Source of the DNA: Isoetes taiwanensis
Taxonomy: Eukaryota; Streptophyta; Lycopodiopsida; Isoetales; Isoetaceae
Reading direction: 5' to 3'
NCBI GenBank assembly: GCA_021234155.1
Contig: JAJEKV010000033.1
Location: forward strand, 14,699,422-14,763,421
Length of the DNA stretch: 64,000 bases
Numbering within the stretch: the stretch's first letter is position 1; each line of letters opens with the position of its first letter. Below are positions 1-9,341 of this stretch, piece after piece. The notes below the pieces were generated by a model. It saw only the letters and a list, made by a program, of their open reading frames with translations, did not search any database and was not told the DNA's origin. The translations under genes were made by a program, and so were the position numbers.

Positions 1-98
1 TAATTCTCGAGGGGCGCCCGGAATATCTATCACGCGTTCAGCTCCACCTGGCGTCTGCCTCCATCATCCTACCCCTAATATGCGATCCTTGGGGAGAA

Positions 99-2411
99 AT
101 GACTCTTGATCAAGACCAGGCTGTGATCGCTTTGCTTGACCCCCTACGGCACCTTTGCAATCGCATCCAACGTGTTGATCACTTTTCGATCGCCGAACTT
201 CCTCCCACCCTCGTTGATGTACACGCTGTCATGAAGCAACCTCTGCTTGATGACAATCAGCAACCTCTCTTCTTCACCACACAGAGCGCCACTCATCCTG
301 TCATGCTTCAACCTCCTGCTCATATTGTTCAAGACACGGAAGTTATCCCACATATTCAGACTCCTGAAGTAGAGATTGTGGACGTTGGCAACAATCAGCC
401 CGTCCACATTGCTGCCAATCTTCCGACACCCTATCGAAAAGAGATCCACTTGTTGTTCAAAAGTTCAGACACATTTTCGCCTGGAGCTACAGAGACCTTC
501 GGGGGATCAACAAAAACTTGGGGGAACTCACCATTCCTACTAAATCAGATGCACGTCCTGTTTAGCAATGACAGTACCGGCTCAACCCCAATTACCGTGA
601 TCGCGTCAAGGCAGAAATTGACAAACTCCTTGCTGCAGGTTTGATCTATGAGGTCAAACATTCTGAATGGGTGAGCCCCATCGTCATTGCTCTCAAACAC
701 AATGGTAAGATCCGCGTTTGCGTGGACTACCGGAAACTCAATCAGGCCACAGAGCGTGATCATTTTCCACTTCCCTTCACAGACCAGGTTCTGGAAGAGG
801 TCGCTGGACATGAGATGTACTCCTTCATGGATGGTTTTTCTGGCTACAATCAGATCTCAATCAAAGAATCTGATCAACTCAAGACTACTTTCACCACCCC
901 GTGGGGCACTTTTGCCTACAAGGTGGTTCCTTTTGGATTATCAAACTCTCCATCCACGTTTCAACGCATCATGCTCTCAATGTTTCATGATTTTATGAAG
1001 GAAAATCCCTTCCTGCAAATTTTTCAAGATGACTTCTCTGCCTACAGTTCCATGGCTGACCATTTGGATAAATTGGAACTCGTCTTTCAGAAATGTGATG
1101 AGTCCGGCATTAGTCTCAATCCCGAGAAATGCACCTTCTGCGTCACCTCCGGTGTTCTGCTAGGACATGTTGTCAGCAAAGCAGGTATCACCACGGATCC
1201 GGCCAAAATCAGTTGTGTGCTCAAAGCTCAAGCACCAGCCAATATCAAGGAGACACGCTCTTTCCTGGGTAAGGTAAATTATTATTCCACCTTCAGTCCT
1301 GGACTCGCAGCCATTGCAGATCCCATACATAAACTCACGGGTGATGAATCCACCTGGGCTTGGAATTCCCAGGCGGATGCTGCTTTCCAACAGTTGAAGC
1401 TTTTGCTTACTCAGGCCTCGGTTCTTGTTCCTCCTCAATGGGACAAGCCCTTTCATGTACATGTTGATGTCTCGGCATTTGCTATTGGAGCTGTTCTTTC
1501 TCAAGAATATGATGCGCACACTGACAAACCCAACAGATATGCCAGCAGAAAACTCAATCCTGCTGAGCGCAACTACTCTGCCACGGAGCGAGAGGCCTTG
1601 GGTTTAATTTTCTGTGTCCAACGCTTCCGTCACTATCTCTTAGGCAGTCAGATCAAGTTCTTTGTTGACCACCAAGCACTCCTTTACTTGATCAACAAAT
1701 CCACGCCCACGGGCCGAATTGCTCGTTGGGTCCTTCTTCTGCAAGAATTCGCGCCTTTTGAAATTGTTCATAAGGCAGGAAAATCTCATGTCGTACCGGA
1801 TTATCTTTCACGCATTCACACAGATGATCCCTCCACGGGAGTTTCAGACGCATTTCCTGACGCTCAACTCTTTCTGGTCACGGCCACGCCCCATTGGTTT
1901 CATCACTTTCAGCAATATCTCCTCACTGGTGCTCTTCCTCCCGCCGATCCGACGCTCTCTCTAGACAAGCTTCGCTCCCGCCACTGTCAGTTTCTCAGAG
2001 AGGTCCGTGACTATACCATGGTTGCAGGCCATTTGTATAAAAGAGGCAAAGACATGGTCCTCCGTCGTTGTGTCCTCCCACACGAGGTGCCCGATATTGT
2101 TCGACAAGCCCACGATGGGCTTGGTGGTGGTCATTTTAGTGGTGACGCCACGGCACGCAAAATTCTTTTGGCAGGATACTTCTGGCCCACGCTCTTCAAA
2201 GATGCCCATGCTTATGCTCGCACGTGTGACGTCTGTCAGCGTGTGGGAAAGCCCACGGCCCGTGACGCTCTGCCCTTGACGCCGGTCGCCATGCCACATC
2301 CCTTCAGCAAATGGGGTATGGATTTTGTGGGGCCCATCGACCCACCGGCGCGGCACACCCGTGCCCGCTATATTCTGGTCATCACGGATTATGCTACCAA
2401 ATGGGCGGAAG
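99..2411 (+). pseudogene. Gypsy pol, 5' part: linker, reverse transcriptase, RNase H, integrase N-terminus
   Basis: The polyprotein copies element RNA into DNA and integrates it. The region 99-~475 is open in one frame. A lost T near 471-476 then shifts it to the frame that stays open from 641 to the copia insertion, with two in-frame stops at 563-565 (TAG) and 569-571 (TGA). Visible landmarks: RT motif FQDDF with the catalytic Asp pair at 1028-1033; RNase H with HVHVDVSAFAIG, a TEREAL Glu and FVDHQAL; integrase zinc-binding H/H and CDVC; first integrase catalytic Asp in MDFVGP at 2321-2323. The ORF then runs into the copia LTR, so its last codons are foreign. The remainder of the integrase is at 7614-8413, in the same frame once the insertion and one target copy are removed. 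The stops and the frameshift make it non-functional if real. Confidence 0.9.
2407..2411. repeat. Target-site duplication GGAAG (left copy, copia)
   Basis: GGAAG directly precedes the 5' LTR and is repeated directly after the 3' LTR at 7609-7613. The gypsy copy at about 55313 carries the uninterrupted site (…GCGGAAGCTTGCG…). Confidence 0.95.
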
Positions 2412-2985
2412 TGTTGGGATTTGACATTGGTTATCATATATGATTAGGGATCACCTGCAGATGAGCTCAACTGAAGATCACAGACATGATACTATTAGGT
2501 TGAAGACTTCCTAAGATTTCCTAATGGTTCCCAAGTTGTTTAAAGGTCTAGAAAATATGACCTATTGCTAGTTTACATTTTTAATTTCGTTCAATGGTTC
2601 GCAGAGCTGTTTATTACCCTTGTGCATGTGGGATATATCCCTGGAAATTGCTAAAGAAAAGCGACCGATCCGGCACCGAAATCCGTGATCCACTGCTAAC
2701 CGTCAGGTATAGCAGTCTATATATGAGGAAGGAAGCTGAATGAATGAATCGAGCCGGAAGCAGATTGATCTGGAGAGCAGACAATCCGAAAGCATTTTCG
2801 GTCGAAGGAAACTTGTCATTTTTCGTGCTTATAACCATTGAAACTTTTAAATTCGTGTTGGCTAAGGTTTATAGTGGCATATTGAATTTATAAGCCTTGA
2901 GTTCATAATTGGATATTAAGTTGGTTTTCTATTGCAAAGGCATTAGATCATTGGTTTTGATCACAAGGTGCATTGAATACTAACA
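2412..2985 (+). repeat. Copia 5' LTR
   Basis: 574 bp, TG…CA termini. It drives transcription of the element. A TATA-like TCTATATATG lies at 2716-2725, so the RNA start is expected around 2750 (inference). The sequence matches the 3' LTR at 7035-7608 over its full length apart from four transitions. Confidence 0.96.
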
Positions 2986-2987
2986 AT

Positions 2988-2999
2988 TGGTATCAGAGC
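2988..2999 (+). other. Primer-binding site, initiator tRNA-Met type
   Basis: TGGTATCAGAGC begins two bases after the 5' LTR. This is the standard complement to the 3' end of plant initiator methionine tRNA used by many Ty1/copia elements to prime minus-strand synthesis. Confidence 0.93.
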
Positions 3000-3009
3000 A
3001 GGAAAAAAA

Positions 3010-3981
3010 ATGGCCAGCCGATTTGGTGCAAATTTGCTTGGAACAGTAGATGTCTACACAGGGGGACCTGGATTCCAAGTGTGGAAGGATGCAATCAAAC
3101 ACATCATAGAGGTAGAAGAATTATGGGATCTTGTTGATCCAAATGGAGGAGCCTATGCTCAAGCTGGTGCAGGAAGTAGCACAGGTGGAGGAAGTAGCAC
3201 ACCTGCAAGGTCTACTACTGGAGGAGGTACAACTCAATCTTATGCTGGTGCTGCAGGTTCTGGAAACTCAGGCAGCACTTCTTCTGGAGGGACATCTGCT
3301 ACTGTGAGCAGTGGAGCAGGAAGATCTATCTATGCCAGAACAAAGGAGGCTCAAGGGATCATCACATGCAAGGTTAGTCCAACCATTAGACTCAAACTAA
3401 GAAATATGAGTCCTAGAGAGATGTGGATTTTTCTGCTAAAACATTATGAAGAGAAAAGCTCATCCCAAATAGATCTTTTGGAAAATGAGTTGAGAAATCT
3501 TAAGTTGAGAGAAGACAAAGAAATTTCAGAATTCTTTAACACCTTTGATAACATTGTGGCTGACCTTAGTGGAGCTGGAGTTAGCTTAACTGAAAGGTAC
3601 CAAGTGCTTGCAATAGCTAGAGCTATAGGGGAGAATGAGCAGCTGGCCATGTTTATTAGAAACATGGCCAAAACCAGAGAAGAGGCAGAAAATATTCTAA
3701 GGACAGAAAGTGAGCAAAAGAAAATGCAAAGAGGGGAAGACAATGAAGCCTCTGAAATTTTATTTGCTGGCAAAAGAAGAGGGGAAAAGGGAGTGTGCTT
3801 TCACTGCAATGAATCAGGCCACTTCAAAAGCAACTGCCCCAAATTAAATAAAGAATTTAACTGCTATACATGTGGAGGAAAGGGACACGTGGCTGCCAAA
3901 TGCCCAACCCCAAAAGATTATAACAAAACCAGGGGGTCTGGAAGTTCAAACAAAGGAGGAAAATCAAATTACAAAATGTGA
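3010..3981 (+). CDS. gag: Copia Gag (capsid and nucleocapsid)
   Basis: 323 codons starting at the first ATG after the primer-binding site. Gag forms the cytoplasmic particle that packages element RNA. The N-terminal part resembles the copia gag N-terminus and is followed by a Gly/Ser/Thr-rich low-complexity insert at about residues 48-108. The capsid region includes WIFLLKHYEEKSSSQIDLL. Two CX2CX4HX4C zinc knuckles lie near the C-terminus, at 3796-3837 and 3862-3903. The frame ends just after a basic tail (KGGKSNYKM). In an intact element it would continue into the protease, but here it stops because the sequence between gag and the end of the protease region has been lost and the frame changes. 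Confidence 0.92.
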   Translation: MASRFGANLLGTVDVYTGGPGFQVWKDAIKHIIEVEELWDLVDPNGGAYAQAGAGSSTGGGSSTPARSTTGGGTTQSYAGAAGSGNSGSTSSGGTSATVSSGAGRSIYARTKEAQGIITCKVSPTIRLKLRNMSPREMWIFLLKHYEEKSSSQIDLLENELRNLKLREDKEISEFFNTFDNIVADLSGAGVSLTERYQVLAIARAIGENEQLAMFIRNMAKTREEAENILRTESEQKKMQRGEDNEASEILFAGKRRGEKGVCFHCNESGHFKSNCPKLNKEFNCYTCGGKGHVAAKCPTPKDYNKTRGSGSSNKGGKSNYKM

Positions 3982-6900
3982 CGGATTTGCAAGGACAAGT
4001 AGTAGACATTGAAAATGTATTATGTGTTCCAACCATTATCAAAAATCTCATATCAGTCAGTCAATTAGTGGATCTTGGCTATAGAATCACTTTTAATTCA
4101 AAAGCTTGTAGCATTTTTCGTGATAATGAATTAAAGTTTTATGCAAGACGTGTTGGCAATTTGTTCCAAATGGATAATGTACAATGTGACAGTATTAATG
4201 ATGTACATGCTTCAGAAATTGAAATGTGACATAACAGGCTAGCACACACTAATTGTAGCAACATCAATTTCATGGCAAAGAAAGGGTGGCTTGAATGCAA
4301 AGAAATAAATCCAGAGAAGTTTGTTTGTGAAGGTTGTGTGTTGGGAAAACTTAATAGGCTGCCATTTCAAAAAAGGAAAGGGAGATCAAAGGAACTCTTG
4401 GATTTGATTCACACTGACCTTTGTGGTCCAATGAATATCAGGGGAAGGACAAACAAAAGATATTTTATATCTTTCATAGACGACTTTAGCAGATACTGCA
4501 AAGTATATTGCCTTGAGAAAAAATCCCAAGCGCTTATTGCCTTCAAACAATATGTTAGTGAAGTTGAGAGAGAAACAGGAAAAAAGGTGAAATGCATAAG
4601 GTCTGATAGAGGAGGGGAATACCTATCAACCAAATTCAAATTATATTGTGTTGCTAATGGAATCAAAAGGCAAATGACATGCAGGTACAGTCCACAACAA
4701 AATGGAGTTGCTGAACGAAAAAATCGAACCATTATGGATGCAGTTAGATCGATGATCAAGTATTCTGGCCTGCCAAATTACCTTTGGGAAGAAGCTCTCA
4801 AAGCAGCCATACTTATTCAAAACAAACTTCCAGCATCGAGCATCAAAGGTAACATACCTGAACTCTTATGGTCAAATACCAAGGAGAAAATAGACTATAG
4901 CATGTTTAAAACTTATGGTTGCCTAGTGTATGTTCATGTTCCTACTGAACTAAGAAAGAAACTAGATGACAAAGCTCAAATTGGATACCTAGTGGGTTAT
5001 GACAATGAATCAAAGGGGTACAGAATTTTTATCCCAGAAAACAGGTCTATGGTTATAAGCAGAGATGTTCTCTTTAAGGAGGAAGTACTATACAGAGATA
5101 GGAAACATTCCAAAACAAGTACACCAAAAGATAGCAAAGGAGAAGATCAGGGAAAAGCCTCACAATCAGCAGGTTATGAGTCAGATGAGGAAGAAAAGAA
5201 TGATCACCAAATGCAGACTGAGAATGAAATGACTGAAAACAATGACACTGAAGTTGGCAGCACTGGACACATCACACTTAAAAGAAGAAAAACTCAAGCA
5301 GAGAGACTACTAGAGGAAGCTGGGATTGACACAAGAAATTATGGCAGAGATAATGCAGGAAAAAGCAAAAGGCTGGACAAAATTCCTGAAACAGAAGATA
5401 TTGAGGAAGAACTAGAGCAGGTTATGGCCATACTTGAAGACAATAAAATTCCTCAAACATATGATGATGTGTTGACCTCTGCAGAAAAGAATAAATGGCT
5501 GGTTGCTATGGAGGAGGAACTAAACTCTTTTAAAACCACTGAAACTTATGAAATAGAAGATCTACCAGATGGGAAAACAGCTATAGGAAGCAAGTGGATC
5601 TTCAAAATTAAAATATGTGCTGATGGCAGTCAAAAATTCAAGGCCAGATTGGTAGCAAAAGGGTTCACACAGAGGAAAGGGAGAGACTATGATGAGACTT
5701 ACTCCCCAATAGTGAAACTAACAAGTGTAAGACTGTTATTAGCTTTGGGAACATCATGGAACTTAGAATTACATCACATGGATGTTAAAACTGCCTTCTT
5801 AAATGCAAAACTAGAAGAAGACATTTACATGAGACCTCCAGATGGAATTGAAATTGAAGAAAACAAGATATGGAAATTGAAACGAGCTGTGTATGGATTA
5901 AAACAAGCACCTAGAGAGTGGTATTTCTGCATGGGCAATTTTCTCAGGGAACAAAAGTTTGAAAAACTTAAGAATGATGGGAACATGTAAATGTACAGGG
6001 AGGATTCAAAATTCTGCATCATAGCTCTCTACGTGGATGATTGCATCATGGGTGCAAATTGTATTGAAGTGCTAAATCATTGCAAAAGCATGCTAAAGAA
6101 ACGCTTCCATATGACTGATCTTGGAGAATTGCAGAAATTCCTAGGAATTGAAGTAGTAAGAAACAGGGATAAACAGGAGCTCTGCCTAAAACAAAGCAAA
6201 CATATTGATAATATGTTGATCAGGTTTAACCTAGCTGAAGCTAATATTGCAAAAACACCTATGGTACCTGGTCACAAGTTGACAGCAGATATAAACATGG
6301 ATGAAGCTGAAATTAAGAAAATGGAAGACATACCATATAGGGCACTCATTGGTTGTCTTTTATATCTGTCCAACAACACCAGACCAGATATAGCATATGT
6401 TGTCAACATTTTAAGCAGGAGATGTCACAATCCTAGCAAGGCTCATTGGACAGCAGGAAAAAGAATTCTCAGATATCTAAAGGGTACTAGAGATTGTGGA
6501 ATTAAATTTGATAGTTCAAATCTGAAAATGGAAGCATACAGTGATGCTGACTGGGCAGGGGATCTAAGCATGAGAAAATCAACATCTGGTTATGTTATCT
6601 TTCTAGCAGGAGGGCCTATATCATGGAGAACAAAAAAACAAAATGCAACTGCAATGTCCTCTGCTGAGGCAGAATATTCTGCTGCCTCTCTAGCACCTAA
6701 GGAAGTAGTGTGGCTCAGAAGGCTGCTGGAAGAACTTGGATGTGTTCAAAATGAGGCAACTAAGATCCTGACTGACAGCCAAAGCTGCATGGCAATTGTG
6801 AAGAACCCTGTTGATCACGAAAGGACCAAACATATAGAGTTGTCAATGCACTTCATCAGGGAACTAGCCAGCAAGAATTGCATTCAGATGGAATATATAT

Positions 6901-6998
6901 GCACTGCAGATCAAATAGCTGATGTACTCACCAAGGCTCTAACTGAAAGCAAGTTCACTAAGTTCAGGGATAGCCTAAATGTTTGGGCTGCAACTTAA
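3978..6998 (+). pseudogene. pol: Copia pol: protease remnant, integrase, reverse transcriptase, RNase H
   Basis: One frame runs from 3978 to 6998 with two in-frame stops. Only the C-terminal tail of the aspartic protease survives (ENVLCVPTIIKNLISVSQLV); the catalytic D-S/T-G core is absent. A TGA at 4227-4229 replaces the Trp expected just before HNRLAH in the gag-pre-integrase/HHCC zinc region. Integrase catalytic residues are Asp 4416-4418, Asp 4605-4607 and Glu 4713-4715 (D-62-D-35-E). RT begins near 5490 and contains YGLKQAPREWY; a TAA at 5988-5990 interrupts it before the YVDD active site at 6030-6041. RNase H shows SDADWAGD, AMSSAEAEY and LTDSQSC. The ORF ends 36 bp before the 3' LTR. 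Missing protease and two stops make this copy non-autonomous. Confidence 0.93.
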
Positions 6999-7024
6999 TT
7001 GGTTCTGTTACAGTCATATATGAT

Positions 7025-7034
7025 AAAGGAGGAA
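7025..7034 (+). other. Copia polypurine tract
   Basis: AAAGGAGGAA lies immediately before the 3' LTR. It is the expected primer for plus-strand DNA synthesis. Confidence 0.9.
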
Positions 7035-7608
7035 TGTTGGGATTTGACATTGGTTATCATATATGATTAGGGATCACCTGCAGATGAGCTCAACTGAAGA
7101 TCACAGACATGATACTATTAGGTTGAAGACTTCCTAAGATTTCCTAATGGTTCCCAAGTTGTTTAAAGGTCTAGAAAATATGACCTATTGCTAGTTTACA
7201 TTTTTAATTTCGTTCAATGGTTCGCAGAGCTGTTTATTACCCTTGTGCATGTGGGATATATCCCTGGAAATTGCTAAAGAAAAGCGACCGATCCGGCACC
7301 GAAATCCGTGATCCACTGCTAACCGTCAGGTATAGCAGTCTATATATGAGGAAGGAAGCTGAATGAATGAATCGAACTGGAAGCAGATTGATCTGGAGAG
7401 CAGACAATCCGAAAGCATTTTCGGTCGAAGGGGACTTGTCATTTTTCGTGCTTATAACCATTGAAACTTTTAAATTCGTGTTGGCTAAGGTTTATAGTGG
7501 CATATTGAATTTATAAGCCTTGAGTTCATAATTGGATATTAAGTTGGTTTTCTATTGCAAAGGCATTAGATCATTGGTTTTGATCACAAGGTGCATTGAA
7601 TACTAACA
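7035..7608 (+). repeat. Copia 3' LTR
   Basis: 574 bp, same length as the 5' LTR, with four transitions between them. It provides the RNA end for the element. It is followed by the right copy of the GGAAG target duplication at 7609-7613. Confidence 0.96.
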
Positions 7609-7613
7609 GGAAG
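7609..7613. repeat. Target-site duplication GGAAG (right copy, copia)
   Basis: Second GGAAG copy, directly after the TAACA end of the 3' LTR; the gypsy integrase resumes with CTGGTGC. Confidence 0.95.
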
Positions 7614-8413
7614 CTGGTGCACTTCCAGATAACACTGCTGCCAGCACAGCCACGCACATCATCACGCATTTTGGTTGCCCCACGGAACTTGTTAGTGATC
7701 GTGGCGTGCATTTTTTCAATCACACCATTAAGGAGCTGACGGACTATCTTCACATCCAACACCGGAAGAGTACGCCTTATTATCCTCAAGGCAATGGATT
7801 GGCTGAAAGTACAAACAAAACTCTCATCACTGTTCTCAAGAAAATTTGTGACGCTTCTCGCACAGATTGGCAAGACAAGTTGCCTACTGTTCTTTGGGCT
7901 TACAACACCAGTTTCAAAATTGCTACTGGCCACACTCCTTTCAAATTGGTTTATGGTCAAGAAGCTCTCATGCCTTTTGAATATATTCTTCCAACACTCC
8001 GTTTTCAACTTGCTACAGCCCATAATCCACCTGCTGCACTCAAGGACAGGGTTTATCAGTTAGAACAGTTGGATGAACTTAGGCGTGATGCTTATATTCG
8101 TGTTCTTCATGGACAACAGTTGCAAAAATCTTTACATGACAAACGTCTTAAGACAAAATCATTCAAAGAAGGTGACTTGGTTCTTCTTTATGATTCTCGT
8201 TACAAAAAATTTCCGGGCAAGTTAAAATTCCGATGGCTTGGTCCTTATCAAATTGTTCAAGTGGTACAACCCAGCGTTTTCAAGCTGGCCGAATTAGATG
8301 GCACGCCCTTACCTACTCTGGTTAATGGCTTTCGCCTCAAACAATTTCATACAACAAGTGACAATCATCCACCAGATGCTGTTCCAGACACAGACACAAC
8401 CGATAGTGACTAA
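7614..8413 (+). pseudogene. Gypsy pol, 3' part: integrase core and C-terminus
   Basis: This continues the integrase cut at 2411. With the copia element removed, the distance from the first catalytic Asp (2321-2323) to the second (7697-7699, in SDRGVHF) is exactly 58 codons, so the frame was open across the site. The catalytic Glu is at 7805-7807 in GNGLAESTNKT, giving the DD35E spacing. The C-terminus has KFRWLGPYQIV and a final NGFRLKQFH block typical of plant non-chromovirus gypsy integrases; there is no chromodomain. The ORF stops at 8411-8413 after an acidic DTDTTDSD tail. It is separated from its start codon by the insertion, so it is not expected to be translated as a polyprotein now. 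Confidence 0.92.
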
Positions 8414-8551
8414 CCAGCGGCATATTTATATTATAGAGGTGAAATTTTTACAAAATGTGAGCAGAGCCCAGCTATTTCCGCTATGGGCAGAGCCCTATTT
8501 ACAAAAACGGGCTGAGAGCCCTATCTACTAAATCCTAAGGAGAAAAACCCT

Positions 8552-8818
8552 CTACTCCGGGTTTGGAGCAGAGGTGATACGTAGGATGTGGTAGTAATTC
8601 TGCTCCGGATCCCAGCGCAGGTGAATCACCACCTCCATCCCGTTGGTAAGGGGATCGGGATGCTCAACCATCCCGGCACACCAACCGTCCATGGCAATGC
8701 CACGGTTGTGGCACCGCCAGAGGTCCAAGCAGTCCATCTTGCAGGTAATCCACTCAAGGCAGTTTGAAGGCATAGTGCACTTGTCGTGAAGTCCAGCCGC
8801 AGACATACTGAGCGCCAT
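8552..8818 (-). CDS. Antisense ORF in gypsy element, between pol and the extra 3' ORF
   Basis: 88 codons on the strand opposite to the element's genes, from an ATG at 8818 (MALSMSAAG) to a stop at 8552. The predicted protein is Cys- and Trp-rich (WITCKMDC, CHNRG, GWCAG) with a conserved-looking end (HPDPLTNGMEVVIHLRWD). The second gypsy copy preserves the same start architecture (MAFKMAAG at 56536), the GWCAG segment and the HPDP…GMEVV segment, although its frame is broken. A TATA box lies 30 bp upstream of the ATG on the same strand. I do not recognise the protein. Antisense ORFs are known in some plant gypsy lineages; whether this one is translated is unknown. Confidence 0.5.
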   Translation of the reverse strand: MALSMSAAGLHDKCTMPSNCLEWITCKMDCLDLWRCHNRGIAMDGWCAGMVEHPDPLTNGMEVVIHLRWDPEQNYYHILRITSAPNPE

Positions 8819-8845
8819 CAGGTATCTCGGCTCCACCCACTGTTC

Positions 8846-8890
8846 GTGTTATATAGCCAACCAAGGACCTCCCTGTCGACGTGGTCCAAT
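8846..8890 (-). promoter_or_regulatory. Putative antisense promoter (TATA, G-box-like, CCAAT)
   Basis: Read on the minus strand: a CCAAT box in inverted orientation (plus-strand CCAAT at 8886-8890), a CCACGTC G-box/ABRE-like core (8878-8884) and TATA sequence GGCTATATAA (8849-8858). The ATG of the antisense ORF is about 30 bp further on, so the leader would be very short. The same three elements in the same order and spacing occur in gypsy element 2 at 56563-56608, there with the stronger CTATATAAAGG. Promoter activity is inference. Confidence 0.5.
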
Positions 8891-9341
8891 CAGAATACTG
8901 GCCAACGTGTTTGCAATGCAAGGCTGTTTCTAAATGGAGAATCTTTTCTCCCGCCGCATATCTAGCCATGGTACCTTCTGACACCTTCGTTTTAATGATA
9001 TCCCACTTCGAGTTGCCAGCATTAAATGACATTCCTTCTTTTCACGCCCGTCGAACATTAAGTTGTGTCCTTTCGCCAGCTGTCACATCAGATCATTCCC
9101 TTACGTCTCATCGCCACCGTTTACTGCTTCTCCCTTTACCGTTTGGGGACTTAGCCAAAATTTTGCCTCTCAATCGCCTCCTTCGCATCTGTCGCCACCT
9201 GGCAACATCAACGGTTGCTGGTTTATCATGCCCCTTCGCCAACATTTGTGTGCCCTAGAACCTTTTCGCCTCTCTGTGTTTTCGTCTTCCGCTCTCCGCT
9301 CTCCGCCCTTGCATCACCGTTCCTTTCCGACGCTCTTCGCC

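Larger units (their letters stand above)
2412..7608 (+). mobile_element. Complete Ty1/copia LTR retrotransposon nested in gypsy integrase
   Basis: The element is 5197 bp with two 574-bp LTRs starting TGTTGG and ending TAACA, a primer-binding site, gag, pol in copia order (integrase before RT), a polypurine tract and perfect 5-bp target duplications. By eye the LTRs differ only by four transitions, two adjacent pairs (near 2752-2754 versus 7376-7378, and near 2819-2820 versus 7432-7433), about 0.7 percent, indicating a young insertion. It cannot act alone as read: the protease core is missing and pol has in-frame stops. It may have been mobilised by a related active element. Confidence 0.97.

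Noticed and set aside
1961-2437. Antisense 158-codon ORF over gypsy RNase H/integrase
   Set aside because: Shadow of the pol frame and it runs into the copia LTR.
2614-2838. Antisense ORF inside the copia LTR (also 7237-7461)
   Set aside because: Present in both LTRs only because they are copies; no protein-like features.
3444-3773. Antisense 109-codon ORF over copia gag
   Set aside because: Mirror of the gag frame; no promoter or conservation evidence.
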